Of a stretch of DNA of 64,000 nucleotides, positions 26,224 through 36,403 are shown piece by piece. Made by a program: the position numbers and the translations under genes. The notes under the pieces were generated by a model that ran no database searches, was not told where the DNA came from, and worked only from the letters and a program-made list of their open reading frames with translations. Positions within the stretch are counted from its first letter, which is position 1. Every line of letters begins with the position of its first letter. This DNA is from Pseudomonas sp. FP2196 (GTDB taxonomy: Bacteria > Pseudomonadota > Gammaproteobacteria > Pseudomonadales > Pseudomonadaceae): contig NZ_CP117445.1 of NCBI RefSeq assembly GCF_030687715.1, positions 5,666,501 to 5,730,500 of the forward strand, read 5' to 3'.

Positions 26224-27474
26224 TTAGTGGGCAACCGCAGCAGCGCCGTGTTCATCGATCAACGCACCGTTGTGGAAACGGTCGATGGAGAAAGGTGCAG
26301 CCAACGGGTGCATTTCACCCTTGGCCAGACTCGCGGCAAACACGTTGCCCGAGCCAGGTGTGGCCTTGAAGCCGCCGGTGCCCCAACCGCAGTTGAAGAA
26401 CATGTTCGGTACCGGGGTTTTCGAAATGATCGGGCAGGCATCCGGCGTGGTATCGACGATGCCGCCCCACTGACGGTTCATGCGCACCCGCGACAGCACC
26501 GGGAACATCTCGACGATGGCCTGGATGGTGTGCTCGATCACCGGGTACGAACCGCGCTGGCCGTAGCCGTTGTAGCCGTCGATACCGGCGCCGATCACCA
26601 GGTCGCCCTTGTCGGACTGGCTGATGTAACCGTGCACAGCGTTGGACATGATCACGCTGTCGATAATCGGTTTGATCGGCTCGGACACCAGCGCTTGCAG
26701 CGGGTGGGATTCGATCGGCAGACGGAAACCGGCGAGTTTGGCCATGTGCCCGGAGTTACCGGCCGTCACCACACCGACGCGCTTGGCGCCGATGAAGCCC
26801 TTGTTGGTTTCAACACCGATGCACACGCCGTTTTCCTTGCGGAAGCCGATCACTTCAGTCTGCTGGATCAAGTCCACACCGAGGGCGTCGGCGGCACGGG
26901 CAAAGCCCCACGCCACGGCATCGTGACGGGCCACGCCGCCGCGACGCTGGACGGTGGCGCCCAGCACCGGGTAGCGAGTGTTCTTCGAGCAGTCGAGGTA
27001 CGGAATCTCGTCAGCGACTTGCTGGGCGTTGAGCAGTTCGCCATCGACGCCGTTGAGGCGGTTGGCGCTGACCCGACGCTCGGAATCACGGATGTCCTGC
27101 AGGGTGTGGCAGAGGTTGTAGACGCCACGCTGGGAGAACATCACGTTGTAGTTCAGATCCTGCGACAGGCCTTCCCACAATTTCATCGCGTGTTCGTACA
27201 GGTGCGCCGACTCGTCCCACAGATAATTGGAGCGAACGATGGTGGTGTTGCGCGCGGTGTTACCGCCGCCCAGCCAGCCTTTCTCGACCACGGCCACGTT
27301 GGTGATGCCGTGTTCTTTCGCCAGATAGTAGGCGGTCGCCAGACCGTGCCCGCCGCCGCCGACGATGACCACGTCGTAGACCTTTTTCGGCGTCGGTGTG
27401 CGCCACATGCGCTGCCAGTTTTCGTGGTGGCTGAGGGAGTGTTTGAAGAGGCCGAAGCCCGAATAGCGTTGCAT
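26224..27474 (-). CDS. soxB: Sarcosine oxidase beta subunit
   Basis: A 416-aa FAD- and FMN-binding subunit that oxidises sarcosine to glycine, releasing H2O2. N-terminal dinucleotide motif [20 protein letters not shown] (about 36-55); near the end [20 protein letters not shown] and a GFKATPGSG flavin-contact segment. The start at 27474 ([13 protein letters not shown]) is 9 bases from a GGAG; the ATG at 27480 is only 3 bases from it, so the shorter form is preferred. It lies 20 bases after glyA. Confidence 0.97.
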   Translation of the reverse strand: MQRYSGFGLFKHSLSHHENWQRMWRTPTPKKVYDVVIVGGGGHGLATAYYLAKEHGITNVAVVEKGWLGGGNTARNTTIVRSNYLWDESAHLYEHAMKLWEGLSQDLNYNVMFSQRGVYNLCHTLQDIRDSERRVSANRLNGVDGELLNAQQVADEIPYLDCSKNTRYPVLGATVQRRGGVARHDAVAWGFARAADALGVDLIQQTEVIGFRKENGVCIGVETNKGFIGAKRVGVVTAGNSGHMAKLAGFRLPIESHPLQALVSEPIKPIIDSVIMSNAVHGYISQSDKGDLVIGAGIDGYNGYGQRGSYPVIEHTIQAIVEMFPVLSRVRMNRQWGGIVDTTPDACPIISKTPVPNMFFNCGWGTGGFKATPGSGNVFAASLAKGEMHPLAAPFSIDRFHNGALIDEHGAAAVAH

Positions 27475-27494
27475 AGTCATTTACTCCAGAACGC

Positions 27495-28748
<1,254 letters not shown>

Positions 28749-28928
28749 CGCGTCTCTCCCAGCGGCGGCGGTGCGCCATTCGTCTCGGTCAGGCACCTGC
28801 GTGCCCTTTGATGCGATGGTATGACCGGCGCAGACAGCTCAAATGCCTACGGACGCCACGCAAAGGTGCGTTTACGACATGGCAGGAAAAGCCCTTGCCA
28901 GACTCGATCTCGAAAACACTGGAGAACT

Positions 28929-29021
28929 CTGTGGGAGCTGGCTTGCCAGCGATGGCGGTGGCACATCTGGCATTGATGGCGGCTGACCCACCGCTATCGC
29001 TGGCAAGCCAGCTCCCACAGG
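28929..29021. repeat. REP element pair, family C
   Basis: Inverted pair (TGTGGGAGCTGGCTTGCCAG / complement) in the gap between glyA and the TraX-like gene. Confidence 0.88.
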
Positions 29022-29022
29022 G

Positions 29023-29733
29023 TTAGGCGGCGACTTGGCGGACAAGTATTAGCAGGAAAAAATGTGCGGGATAGAGGACGTAGGCCCAGCGCCGCATTGG
29101 CGGCGGCTGGAGATGTCGCGCATGTCGCAACAGGAACATCCCCAGCCATGGCGCAATCAGACAGGTGATAAGACCGAAGACCGCCAGCTCGTTGCCGAAC
29201 ATTGCAGAGTCAAACAACACCCGCCACTGATTCGCCGCCAGACACACCAGTCCCGGCAACAGCCCGAAATACCACTGACGACGAATCACCAGCAGCATCG
29301 CCAACGGCAGCAACACGCCGAAAACACCAAACATCAGTCGCTCCGAGAACAGCGCTGCCAGCAGCAGGCTCGCTGCGCCGAGCAGTCGCGAAACCCGCGC
29401 TTTATCCTGCCAACCCCGCGCCACCAGCAAACCCAGCGCCAGCGTGGGCATCACGTTGAAGGTGTCGGGATCAGGAATGTACAAGCGATAGGGAATTTCG
29501 CTGACGGCGCTGAACAACAGCAACCACCCCAAATAGCGCCACTCAGTCTGGCGCACGCCATCCCGGGCAAGATTCGCCGCCATCGCCAGACAGAACCACG
29601 GAAACGCCAACCGCCCTGGCACGTAAAGCCAATCGGCGCTGATCCCGACATATCGCAGATGATCGAGCACCATACTCAGCAGCGCCAGCCACTTCAGCAC
29701 ATCCAGCGCGCCGTCACGTTTTCTCAGGTGCAT
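29023..29733 (-). CDS. TraX family membrane protein
   Basis: A 236-aa integral membrane protein with about seven helices (e.g. DVLKWLALLSMVLDHLRYVG; LLFSAVSEIPYRLYI; LLGAASLLLAALFSERLMFG; WAYVLYPAHFFLLILVRQVA). The DxxKxxAxxxMxxDH N-terminal signature and YPxH near the end are characteristic of TraX, named for F-pilin acetylation, and of related putative O/N-acyltransferases. There is no conjugation context here. The gene has the same neighbours (glyA, ltaA) in P. aeruginosa (PA5414, from memory). A longer frame is open upstream, but MHLRKRDGALDVLKW is the sensible start. Function is unknown. Confidence 0.85.
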   Translation of the reverse strand: MHLRKRDGALDVLKWLALLSMVLDHLRYVGISADWLYVPGRLAFPWFCLAMAANLARDGVRQTEWRYLGWLLLFSAVSEIPYRLYIPDPDTFNVMPTLALGLLVARGWQDKARVSRLLGAASLLLAALFSERLMFGVFGVLLPLAMLLVIRRQWYFGLLPGLVCLAANQWRVLFDSAMFGNELAVFGLITCLIAPWLGMFLLRHARHLQPPPMRRWAYVLYPAHFFLLILVRQVAA

Positions 29734-29860
29734 AATCGGCCCGTGTCCTTGTAGAGTTCTGCCAGCGACATCCCGTGTGCTCCCCGGATGATCTTCGGTA
29801 AAGTGCGCACCATCATTGACCAACGAGTCGCCACAAGCGCCTCGACCACGGAAGCCGGCC

Positions 29861-30901
29861 ATGACCGACAAGAGCCAACAATTCGCCAGCGACAACTACT
29901 CCGGCATCTGCCCTGAAGCCTGGGCTGCCATGGAACAGGCCAACCACGGCCACCAACGCGCTTATGGCGACGATGAATGGACAGCGCGCGCCGCTGATCA
30001 TTTCCGCAACCTGTTCGAAACCGACTGCGAAGTGTTCTTCGCCTTCAACGGCACCGCCGCCAACTCGCTGGCGCTGTCGTCGCTGTGCCAGAGTTACCAC
30101 AGCGTGATCTGCTCGGAAACCGCCCACGTCGAAACCGACGAATGCGGCGCGCCGGAATTCTTCTCCAACGGCTCGAAACTGCTGATCGCCCGTACCGAAA
30201 ACGGCAAGATCACACCGGAATCGATCCGCGAAGTCGCGCTCAAGCGCCAGGACATTCACTACCCGAAACCGCGTGTGGTCACGCTGACCCAAGCCACCGA
30301 AGTCGGCAGCGTCTACACCCCGGAAGAAGTCCGCGCCATCAGCGCCACCTGCAAGGAACTGGGCCTGCACCTGCACATGGACGGCGCGCGTTTCTCCAAC
30401 GCCTGCGCCTTCCTCGGCTGCTCGCCGGCCGACCTGACCTGGAAGGCCGGCGTTGACGTGCTGTGCTTCGGCGGTACGAAAAACGGCATGGCGGTGGGTG
30501 AAGCGATCCTGTTCTTCAACCACAAACTGGCTGAAGACTTCGACTACCGCTGCAAACAGGCCGGGCAACTGGCGTCGAAAATGCGCTTTCTGTCGGCGCC
30601 GTGGGTCGGCATTCTCGAAAACGACGCCTGGCTCAAATACGCCCGCCACGCCAACCACTGCGCGCAGTTGCTGGCGGAGCTGGTCAGCGACATTCCGGGC
30701 GTCGAGCTGATGTTCCCGGTGCAGGCCAACGGCGTGTTCCTGCAACTCTCCGAGCCCGCCATCGCAGCCCTGACTGCGAAAAACTGGCGCTTCTATACCT
30801 TCATCGGCAAGGGCGGCGCCCGCTTCATGTGTTCGTGGGATACCGAAGAAGAACGCGTGCGCGAACTGGCGCGCGATATCCGCGAAGTCATGTCCAACTG
30901 A
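29861..30901 (+). CDS. ltaE: Low-specificity L-threonine aldolase
   Basis: A 346-aa PLP enzyme cleaving threonine (and phenylserine-type substrates) to glycine plus an aldehyde. The PLP lysine is K207 in CFGGTKNGMAVGEA, with HMDGARFSNACAFLG upstream for cofactor binding. The start MTDKSQQFASDNYSG (29861) has GGAAG upstream; the frame opens 15 codons earlier without one. It feeds glycine into the same pool as the adjacent glyA and sox genes. Named ltaA in some Pseudomonas annotations. Confidence 0.95.
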   Translation: MTDKSQQFASDNYSGICPEAWAAMEQANHGHQRAYGDDEWTARAADHFRNLFETDCEVFFAFNGTAANSLALSSLCQSYHSVICSETAHVETDECGAPEFFSNGSKLLIARTENGKITPESIREVALKRQDIHYPKPRVVTLTQATEVGSVYTPEEVRAISATCKELGLHLHMDGARFSNACAFLGCSPADLTWKAGVDVLCFGGTKNGMAVGEAILFFNHKLAEDFDYRCKQAGQLASKMRFLSAPWVGILENDAWLKYARHANHCAQLLAELVSDIPGVELMFPVQANGVFLQLSEPAIAALTAKNWRFYTFIGKGGARFMCSWDTEEERVRELARDIREVMSN

Positions 30902-30923
30902 TCCCTTGAGCCGATAAGGTCCC

Positions 30924-31058
30924 CTGTGGTGAGGGGATTTATCCCCGATGGGCTGCGCAGCAGCCCCAAAACCTGCCATTGAGTTTCTGTCTGACAGAGA
31001 CTGGATTCAGACATTGGGCCTGCTAAGCAAGCCATCGGGGATAAATCCCCTCGCCACA
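30924..31058. repeat. REP-like inverted pair, family D
   Basis: Outer arms TGTGGTGAGGGGATTTATCC and GGATAAATCCCCTCGCCACA face each other across about 95 bases. The inner loop contains the palindrome GGGCTGCGCAGCAGCCC. Confidence 0.82.
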
Positions 31059-31145
31059 AAGTTACCCCCCACCTACCGCGTTTGCCTCTTGGTCTACATT
31101 GTTTGTCGAGCCTCCGCTCACCTAACAACAAGCAGGAGCATCGGC

Positions 31146-31970
31146 ATGTCGTTACAAGGCAAAACCCTGTTCATCACCGGCGCCAGCCGTGGCATCGGCC
31201 GTGAGATTGCGCTGCGCGCCGCCAGGGACGGGGCCAATATCGTCATCGCGGCGAAAAGCGCCGAACCGCATCCCAAGTTGCCCGGCACCATCCACAGCGT
31301 CGCGCAGGAAGTCGAAGCCGCCGGCGGCAAGGCCTTGGCGCTGCAACTGGATGTGCGTGATGAAGAGGCGGTACGCCAGGCGCTGGCGCAGGCCAACGAG
31401 CACTTCGGCGGCATCGATGCGCTGGTGAACAACGCCGGGGCGATCAAGCTGACCGGTGTGCAGCACATCGAACTCAAGCGTTTCGACCTGATGCACCAGA
31501 TCAACACCCGCGCGGTGCTGCTGTGCAGCCAGGCCGCCCTGCCCTATCTGAAAAAGTCCGCCGGGCACATTCTCAATCTGTCACCACCACTGAATCTGGC
31601 GACCAAGTGGTTCGCTCAGTACAGCCCTTACACCGTGACCAAGTACGGCATGAGCATGTTGACGCTGGGGATGAGCGAGGAATTCGCCAATTACGGCATC
31701 AGCGTCAATTCGCTGTGGCCGCAGACGATGATTGCCACGGCAGCCATCGAGTTTCAGTTGGGCAATCGTGAGTCGTTCAAGCATGCGCGCACGCCCGAGA
31801 TCATGGCGGATGCGGCGCATGTGATTTTGCGTAGCAGCGGGCGGCAGATGACTGGGCGGTTGCTGATCGATGAGGAGATTTTGCGCGAGAGCGGCGAGAC
31901 TGAATTCGATCATTACCGCTTCGAGCCGGACAGCGACGCAACCCTGATGCCCGACCTGTTTGTGGATTGA
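31146..31970 (+). CDS. Short-chain dehydrogenase/reductase (HSDL2-like)
   Basis: A 274-aa NAD(P)-dependent SDR. Cofactor motif TGASRGIG at residues 11-18, NNAG in the central strand (ALVNNAGAIKLTG), and the active-site YTVTK pair. The C-terminal half (TPEIMADAAHVILRSSGRQM; HYRFEPDS) fits the HSDL2-like branch. The ATG at 31146 has AGGAG nine bases upstream; a longer in-frame extension runs through a REP element and is rejected. It lies between ltaE and gbcB but is separated by repeats on both sides, so an operon link is unlikely. The substrate is unknown. Confidence 0.88.
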   Translation: MSLQGKTLFITGASRGIGREIALRAARDGANIVIAAKSAEPHPKLPGTIHSVAQEVEAAGGKALALQLDVRDEEAVRQALAQANEHFGGIDALVNNAGAIKLTGVQHIELKRFDLMHQINTRAVLLCSQAALPYLKKSAGHILNLSPPLNLATKWFAQYSPYTVTKYGMSMLTLGMSEEFANYGISVNSLWPQTMIATAAIEFQLGNRESFKHARTPEIMADAAHVILRSSGRQMTGRLLIDEEILRESGETEFDHYRFEPDSDATLMPDLFVD

Positions 31971-31982
31971 AATACCCACCTC

Positions 31983-32070
31983 TGTAGGAGCTGCCGGAGG
32001 CTGCGATCTTTTGATCTTGTTTTTAAGATCAAGATCAAAAGATCGCAGCCTCCGGCAGCTCCTACAGGGG
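31983..32070. repeat. REP-like inverted repeat, family A
   Basis: Perfect facing arms (GTAGGAGCTGCCGGAGGCTG and complement) between the convergent SDR and gbcB genes. It may serve as a boundary or terminator-like structure. Confidence 0.87.
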
Positions 32071-32077
32071 GATCTCG

Positions 32078-33178
32078 TCAGAATTCGATTCTGACATCGC
32101 CCTTCGGCACACTGCAGCACGACAAGATAAACCCTTCCGCCTCGTCGTCCTCGGTAATCCCGCCGTTGTGCTCCATCTCCACCTCGCCCCCCAGCTTCAT
32201 CACCTTGCATGTCCCGCAAATCCCCATGCCACAGGCTTTCGGAATCATCAGCCCAAGCTTGGCCGCCGCCGCATGCACGGTCTCGCCCGGTGCCACACGA
32301 ATGCTCTTGCCGGACGCAGTGAATTCCACCTGATGCAGATCCGCCGCATCGATTTCCGGTGCGTCGGCCGCCTGTTCGGCTTGCTCAACGGCATCGGCGC
32401 GAGCCTCGGGCGGCGTGGCGCCGAAGGATTCTTCGTGGTAACGCGACATGTCGTAACCGGCCACTTCCAGCAGGCGCTTGACCGCATTCATATACGGGGT
32501 CGGGCCGCAGCAGAACACTTCGCGCTCAAGGAAGTCCGGAACCATCAGTTCCAGCATCTTGTGGTTCAGATAACCGCGATACCCGGCCCACGGCTCACCC
32601 AGGCCGTGCTTTTCGCAGATCAGGTGCAGGCTGAAGTTGTCGATCCGCGACGCCATGTGTTCCAGCTCGCGGTGGTAAATGATGTCTTTCGGCGAGCGGG
32701 CGCTGTGGATAAACGTCATGTCGACATTGGCGTTGGTGTCGTAGAACCAGCGCGCCATCGACATGCACGGGGTAATCCCCACGCCGCCGCTGAGGTAGAG
32801 GACTTTCGGGCTCGGGAAGTCGATGGCATTGAACAGCCCGACCGGCCCGTGCACTGCCAGCTCCTGACCTTCATGCAGGGTGTCGTGCAACCAGTTGGAC
32901 ACCTTGCCGCCCGGCACGCGTTTGATGGTCACCGAAAAGCTGTACGGCACCGACGGCGAGCTGGAAATCGTGTACGAGCGCATGATCGGCTGGCCTTCGA
33001 TTTCCAGCTCCAGGGTGACGAATTGCCCGGGCTTGAAGAAGAACAGGATCGGCTGATCGGCCATAAAGCAGAAGGTGCGCACGTCCCAGGTTTCCTGGAT
33101 GACTTTGACGCAACGGACGATGTGTCGGCCATTGGCCCAGGTCTGGGTGGTGACCGGATTCAGGAAGCTGTTGGACAT
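32078..33178 (-). CDS. gbcB: Glycine betaine monooxygenase reductase subunit GbcB
   Basis: A 366-aa flavin/iron-sulfur reductase that passes electrons from NAD(P)H to GbcA. FAD domain with RSYTISSSPSVPYS, NAD domain with YLSGGVGITPCMSMARWF and FCCGPTPYM, then a C-terminal plant-type 2Fe-2S ferredoxin domain (CGMGICGTC plus a last SCC). A variable Ala/Glu-rich linker joins the two parts. The start at 33178 (MSNSFLNPVT) has GTGGAG at good distance; the GTG at 33190 is part of that site. It diverges from gbcA across 297 bases. Confidence 0.95.
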   Translation of the reverse strand: MSNSFLNPVTTQTWANGRHIVRCVKVIQETWDVRTFCFMADQPILFFFKPGQFVTLELEIEGQPIMRSYTISSSPSVPYSFSVTIKRVPGGKVSNWLHDTLHEGQELAVHGPVGLFNAIDFPSPKVLYLSGGVGITPCMSMARWFYDTNANVDMTFIHSARSPKDIIYHRELEHMASRIDNFSLHLICEKHGLGEPWAGYRGYLNHKMLELMVPDFLEREVFCCGPTPYMNAVKRLLEVAGYDMSRYHEESFGATPPEARADAVEQAEQAADAPEIDAADLHQVEFTASGKSIRVAPGETVHAAAAKLGLMIPKACGMGICGTCKVMKLGGEVEMEHNGGITEDDEAEGFILSCCSVPKGDVRIEF

Positions 33179-33249
33179 GCTGTTCTCCACGGCCGACTGT
33201 CGGCCTCATGTCGGCGATTCTGCGTATAGCGTGAACCGTCCGTTTACCT

Positions 33250-33284
33250 ATCCGCGACATCGGCATACTTATCGCGACCAGCCC
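33250..33284 (+). promoter_or_regulatory. Candidate GbdR operator between gbcB and gbcA
   Basis: Two GCGAC half-sites 20 bases apart: ATCCGCGACA at 33250-33259 and TCGCGACCAGCCCC from 33272. The first ten bases recur exactly before the dimethylglycine operon, and the second half (GCGACCA-CCC) matches the direct repeat before cbcX. GbdR is known to activate all of these genes in P. aeruginosa. That this is its site here is inference from shared sequence. Confidence 0.5.
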
Positions 33285-33475
33285 CCAACCACCGGGGGTT
33301 GCGCGTCGGGAACAGATTGCACCATGTCGCCCATGGATAAGGTTCCGCCCTGCGCCGGCCCCACACTCGCCCCAACACCAAGACAGATTCTTTACACCTT
33401 GCGTAGCAACCGTTAGCAGCACACCTGATCAGCCACTTTTCGCCGGCCACGCAGATGGCCATGAGGATCACATCG

Positions 33476-34771
33476 ATGGACGTCACCGCAAAAATCAGCC
33501 TGGGCGATCCGCTGGAACCCGCACGCAAGGCCACCGCCCAAATGCTCCAGGAGCGCGAGCGCACCTTCTCGCTGCCACAACCGTTCTACAGTGACGAGCG
33601 GCTGTTCGATATCGACATGCAGGAGATCTTCCAGAAAGAGTGGTTGATCGCCGGCATGACCTGCGAGATCCCGACCAAGGGCAACTACATCACCCTGCAG
33701 ATCGGCAAAAATCCGATCATCGTCATTCGTGGCGCCGACGGTGTCGTCCATGCGTTCCACAACGTCTGCCGCCACCGTGGCTCGCGCCTGTGCACCAGCG
33801 ACAAGGGCAAGGTCGCCAAACTGGTCTGCCACTACCACCAGTGGACGTACGAGCTGGACGGCCGCCTGCTGTTCGCCGGCACCGAGATGGGTGCCGACTT
33901 CGACATGAACCAGTACGGCCTCAAGCCGGTGAACGTGAAGACCGCCGGCGGCTACATCTTTATCAGCCTGGCGGAGAACCCGCCGGCCATCGATGACTTC
34001 CTGTCGACGCTGAACCATTACATGGAACCGTACGACATGGAGAACACCAAGGTGGCGATCACCACCACCTTGATGGAAAAGGCCAACTGGAAACTGGTGT
34101 TGGAAAACAACCGCGAGTGCTACCACTGCAACGCGTCGCACCCGGAACTGTTGAAAACCCTGCTGGAGTGGGACGACGTCACCGACCCCCGCGCCGATCA
34201 GGCGTTCAAGGACCACGTCGCCGCCTCCGCCGCAGCGTGGGAAGCCGAGAAGATTCCTTACGCCCACGCCAGTTTTGGCCTGCGCAACCGCATTGTGCGC
34301 ATGCCGCTACTCAAGGGCACCGTGTCGATGACCCTCGACGGCAAACAGGGCTGCGCGAAACTGATGGGCCGGATCAAAAACCCGGATCTGGGTTCGATGC
34401 GCATCCTGCACCTGCCGCACTCGTGGAACCACTGCATGGGCGATCACATCATCGTCTTCACCGTGTGGCCGATCAGCGCCCAGGAAACCATGGTCACCAC
34501 CAAATGGCTGGTGCACAAGGATGCCGTGGAAGGCGTTGATTACGACGTCGAGCGCATGCGCCAGGTGTGGGACGCGACCAACGATCAGGACCGGCGTCTG
34601 GCGGAAGAGAACCAGCGCGGGATCAACTCCACCGCATATCAGCCTGGGCCGTACTCGAAGACTTATGAGTTTGGCGTGGTCAACTTTGTGGATTGGTACA
34701 GCGAGCGCATGCTGAACAACCTGGGCGCAGAGCCTGCGCCTTACCTCAAAGGTGTGCCTGTTCAGGGCTAA
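33476..34771 (+). CDS. gbcA: Glycine betaine monooxygenase oxygenase subunit GbcA
   Basis: A 431-aa Rieske non-heme iron oxygenase that demethylates glycine betaine to dimethylglycine plus formaldehyde. Rieske ligands are C98-x-H100 and C118-x-x-H121 (CRHRGS; CHYH). Mononuclear iron histidines are H217 and H222 in NRECYHCNASHPEL. The residues inside the second Rieske pair are His-Tyr, where Pro-Tyr is commoner in the wider family. The MDVTAKISLGDP start has GAGG nine bases before; an upstream ATG (33455) is less likely. A REP hairpin followed by eight T ends the gene. Confidence 0.96.
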   Translation: MDVTAKISLGDPLEPARKATAQMLQERERTFSLPQPFYSDERLFDIDMQEIFQKEWLIAGMTCEIPTKGNYITLQIGKNPIIVIRGADGVVHAFHNVCRHRGSRLCTSDKGKVAKLVCHYHQWTYELDGRLLFAGTEMGADFDMNQYGLKPVNVKTAGGYIFISLAENPPAIDDFLSTLNHYMEPYDMENTKVAITTTLMEKANWKLVLENNRECYHCNASHPELLKTLLEWDDVTDPRADQAFKDHVAASAAAWEAEKIPYAHASFGLRNRIVRMPLLKGTVSMTLDGKQGCAKLMGRIKNPDLGSMRILHLPHSWNHCMGDHIIVFTVWPISAQETMVTTKWLVHKDAVEGVDYDVERMRQVWDATNDQDRRLAEENQRGINSTAYQPGPYSKTYEFGVVNFVDWYSERMLNNLGAEPAPYLKGVPVQG

Positions 34772-34779
34772 ACAAAGCC

Positions 34780-34858
34780 AAAAGATCGCAGCCTGCGGCA
34801 GTTTCTACCTGTGGAATACATTTCCCTTGTAGCGCTACCGCAGGCTGCGATTTTTTTT
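34780..34858 (+). terminator. REP-like hairpin with T8 tract, likely gbcA terminator
   Basis: A family A inverted repeat (AAGATCGCAGCCTGCGGCAG ... CTACCGCAGGCTGCGAT) whose right arm runs directly into TTTTTTTT. It starts nine bases after the gbcA stop. It is the only REP in the window with a terminator-like T tract. Confidence 0.65.
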
Positions 34859-34879
34859 GGATGAAATCTGATCAATTGC

Positions 34880-35480
34880 TGTTTTGACCATAGCCGGCGG
34901 TGCTTGCGGGGTTTGGCAAACAAGTTATCCACATAGCCACCCACAGCAATTGGGGACAACTGTGGATGAGTTGGAAAAATAGCGGTGAATAAGTGAAGAA
35001 AAAACGTGACTTATCCAGAAGGCGGGTTTGCGATATGGATTGTACGTTTTTTGTTCAACTCTCTATAAGCCACGTATTTAAAGACCTGTAGAGGATGGCG
35101 AACACGTTATCCACAGAAGCACCAACAGACTTCGGGGGTAACTTTGCAGGCGCTGTGGAAAAGCGTCTGCGACTATGAAAAACCGGGCTTTCCAGAGAGT
35201 CGTCACGTTGATATTTGTTGATTTGATCGTTTTTTAATCAAAGCCTTCCAAGCCGTGTTTTATAAGGCCTTCAGGGGATAGCGAACATCTTATCCACAGA
35301 AGCGCCAACAGAGATTGGGGGCAACTTCTGCAGTTATCCCGATAGAAAAGCCAGGAAAAACCGTCAGTTAGGCTGGTTGTTTTTTGATCTTAGGCCTGGA
35401 GGGCTTGATTGGCGCGGGGTACAGGGATGGGCGAACACGTTATCCACAGATTGGCCAACAGGGATTGTGGGTAAACAACA
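34880..35480 (+). repeat. Array of four degenerate repeats each carrying a perfect DnaA box
   Basis: In this long non-coding gap, TTATCCACA occurs at 34925, 35107, 35290 and 35440, always on the plus strand, with steps of 182, 183 and 150. Units 2-4 share GCGAACAC(G)TTATCCACAGA (with C/T and G/C variants), then a CCAACAG...TTGGGGG-type tail, and a T6 tract starting exactly 60 bases before the box. Unit 1 is more diverged (GGCAAACAAG before the box). Weaker boxes lie between: 34961-34969 and 35154-35162 (reverse, one mismatch) and 35011-35019 (one mismatch). AATCAAAGCCTTC at 35236-35248 is one base off the IHF consensus. No coding potential. A DnaA-binding role is inference. Confidence 0.8.
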
Positions 35481-35505
35481 CAAACTGGCTGTGAGTGAAT
35501 TCCAA

Positions 35506-35597
35506 TGTGGGAGCGAGCCTGCTCGCGAAGACGTTAGATCAGTCGACACATGTATCAATTGACAGTCCGCCTTCGCGAGCAGGCTCGCTCCCACAGG
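35506..35597. repeat. REP element pair, family B
   Basis: Inverted pair of TGTGGGAGCGAGCCTGCTCG elements. The loop (AGTCGACACATGTATCAATT, then GACAG) resembles the loop of the pair at 39621-39712, so the two share a recent ancestor. Confidence 0.88.
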
Positions 35598-35622
35598 GAT
35601 TGCTCAGGCCTGGAAGAAGGTG

Positions 35623-36393
35623 TCAGCGGACAACGCCTTCTTCGATCAGCAGTTTAAGGATGGCTTCGGCGCCGGCTTGCGCCGTGACGCCTTTGAGTAC
35701 TTGCCCCCCACCGCCACTGGCCTTGGCCGTAGCCGCTTTCATCCGATCAGCGCCACTCTTGGCCTTGATCACTTTCAAGCGTTTCGGCCGAGGCTTGGCC
35801 GGCTGCAGCGTGGCGACTGCCAGCAACTCATCGTCCAGCACTTGCACATCTTCAGCATTCAACACACCGCGACGCGCAGGCCCATACGCACTCTGTCTCG
35901 GCTTCGGTGCTGCGTTATCCACAGTAGCCAGAAACGGCAACTTCACCTTCAACCGACGCCGCTGGCCACGCGGTAGCGCTTGCAGCACCAGCGCCGAACC
36001 GTCATTGATCGACTCGACCTGCGCCAACCCCACCACCAGCGGCCAGCCCAGGCCTTCGGCCAGCAGAAACGGCAGCATCCCCGAGCCTTCCCCGGTTTCA
36101 GCCTGGCTACCGGTCAGCACGACCTGCGCACCGGCATCACGTAGATACGCGGTCAGCGCCGGCAATGCATCGGCGCCCGCCGGTTGCTCCAGCACATGCA
36201 TCTGCTCCAGCCCCATGCCCAGATAGGCACGCAATGCGGGTTCGGCAACATCTCCGGCATGCAGCACTTGCAGGTTATCCCCAGCCAGTTGCAAACCCAG
36301 TTCCACCGCCCGCGCATCCTGCTCCGCGCGGCGTGGCCGACCAGATGTCGGATGGGCGCCGATGGATACCAAGCTAATTACATTCGTCGTCAT
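35623..36393 (-). CDS. etfB: Electron transfer flavoprotein beta subunit (dgc operon)
   Basis: A 256-aa ETF beta-type subunit, close to the normal length. Nucleotide-binding segment TGSQAETGEGSGMLPFLLAE, which in the family reads GCQAIDGDTAQVGP, and a Lys-rich C-terminal region (KVIKAKSGADRMKAATAKAS). Start 36393 (MTTNVISLVS) is 7 bases from AAGGA at the end of etfA; the ATG six bases earlier is too close. With EtfA it presumably takes electrons from dimethylglycine oxidation. Last gene of the dgc operon. Confidence 0.88.
   Translation of the reverse strand: MTTNVISLVSIGAHPTSGRPRRAEQDARAVELGLQLAGDNLQVLHAGDVAEPALRAYLGMGLEQMHVLEQPAGADALPALTAYLRDAGAQVVLTGSQAETGEGSGMLPFLLAEGLGWPLVVGLAQVESINDGSALVLQALPRGQRRRLKVKLPFLATVDNAAPKPRQSAYGPARRGVLNAEDVQVLDDELLAVATLQPAKPRPKRLKVIKAKSGADRMKAATAKASGGGGQVLKGVTAQAGAEAILKLLIEEGVVR
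35915..35923 (+). other. Perfect DnaA-box sequence within etfB
   Basis: TTATCCACA on the plus strand, antisense to the codons for TVDN. Part of a cluster of seven perfect boxes in 2.2 kb. Confidence 0.5.
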
Positions 36394-36403
36394 GGTCATG
36401 TCC

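Noticed and set aside
28749..28910. Glycine riboswitch before glyA
   Set aside because: I looked for the conserved tandem aptamer elements and found none. GGGAGAG there is simply the ribosome-binding site.
29022..29733. Conjugation locus suggested by the TraX-like protein
   Set aside because: No other transfer gene is present. TraX-family membrane proteins are common chromosomal genes in Pseudomonas beside glyA and ltaA.
34880..35480. CRISPR array as an explanation for the repeats
   Set aside because: Repeats are degenerate, spaced 150-183 bases apart, and there are no uniform spacers or cas genes.
34880..35480. Plasmid or prophage origin as an explanation for the DnaA boxes
   Set aside because: No rep, par, integrase or phage gene lies in the window, and both flanks are conserved core catabolic genes. 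A relic cannot be fully excluded.
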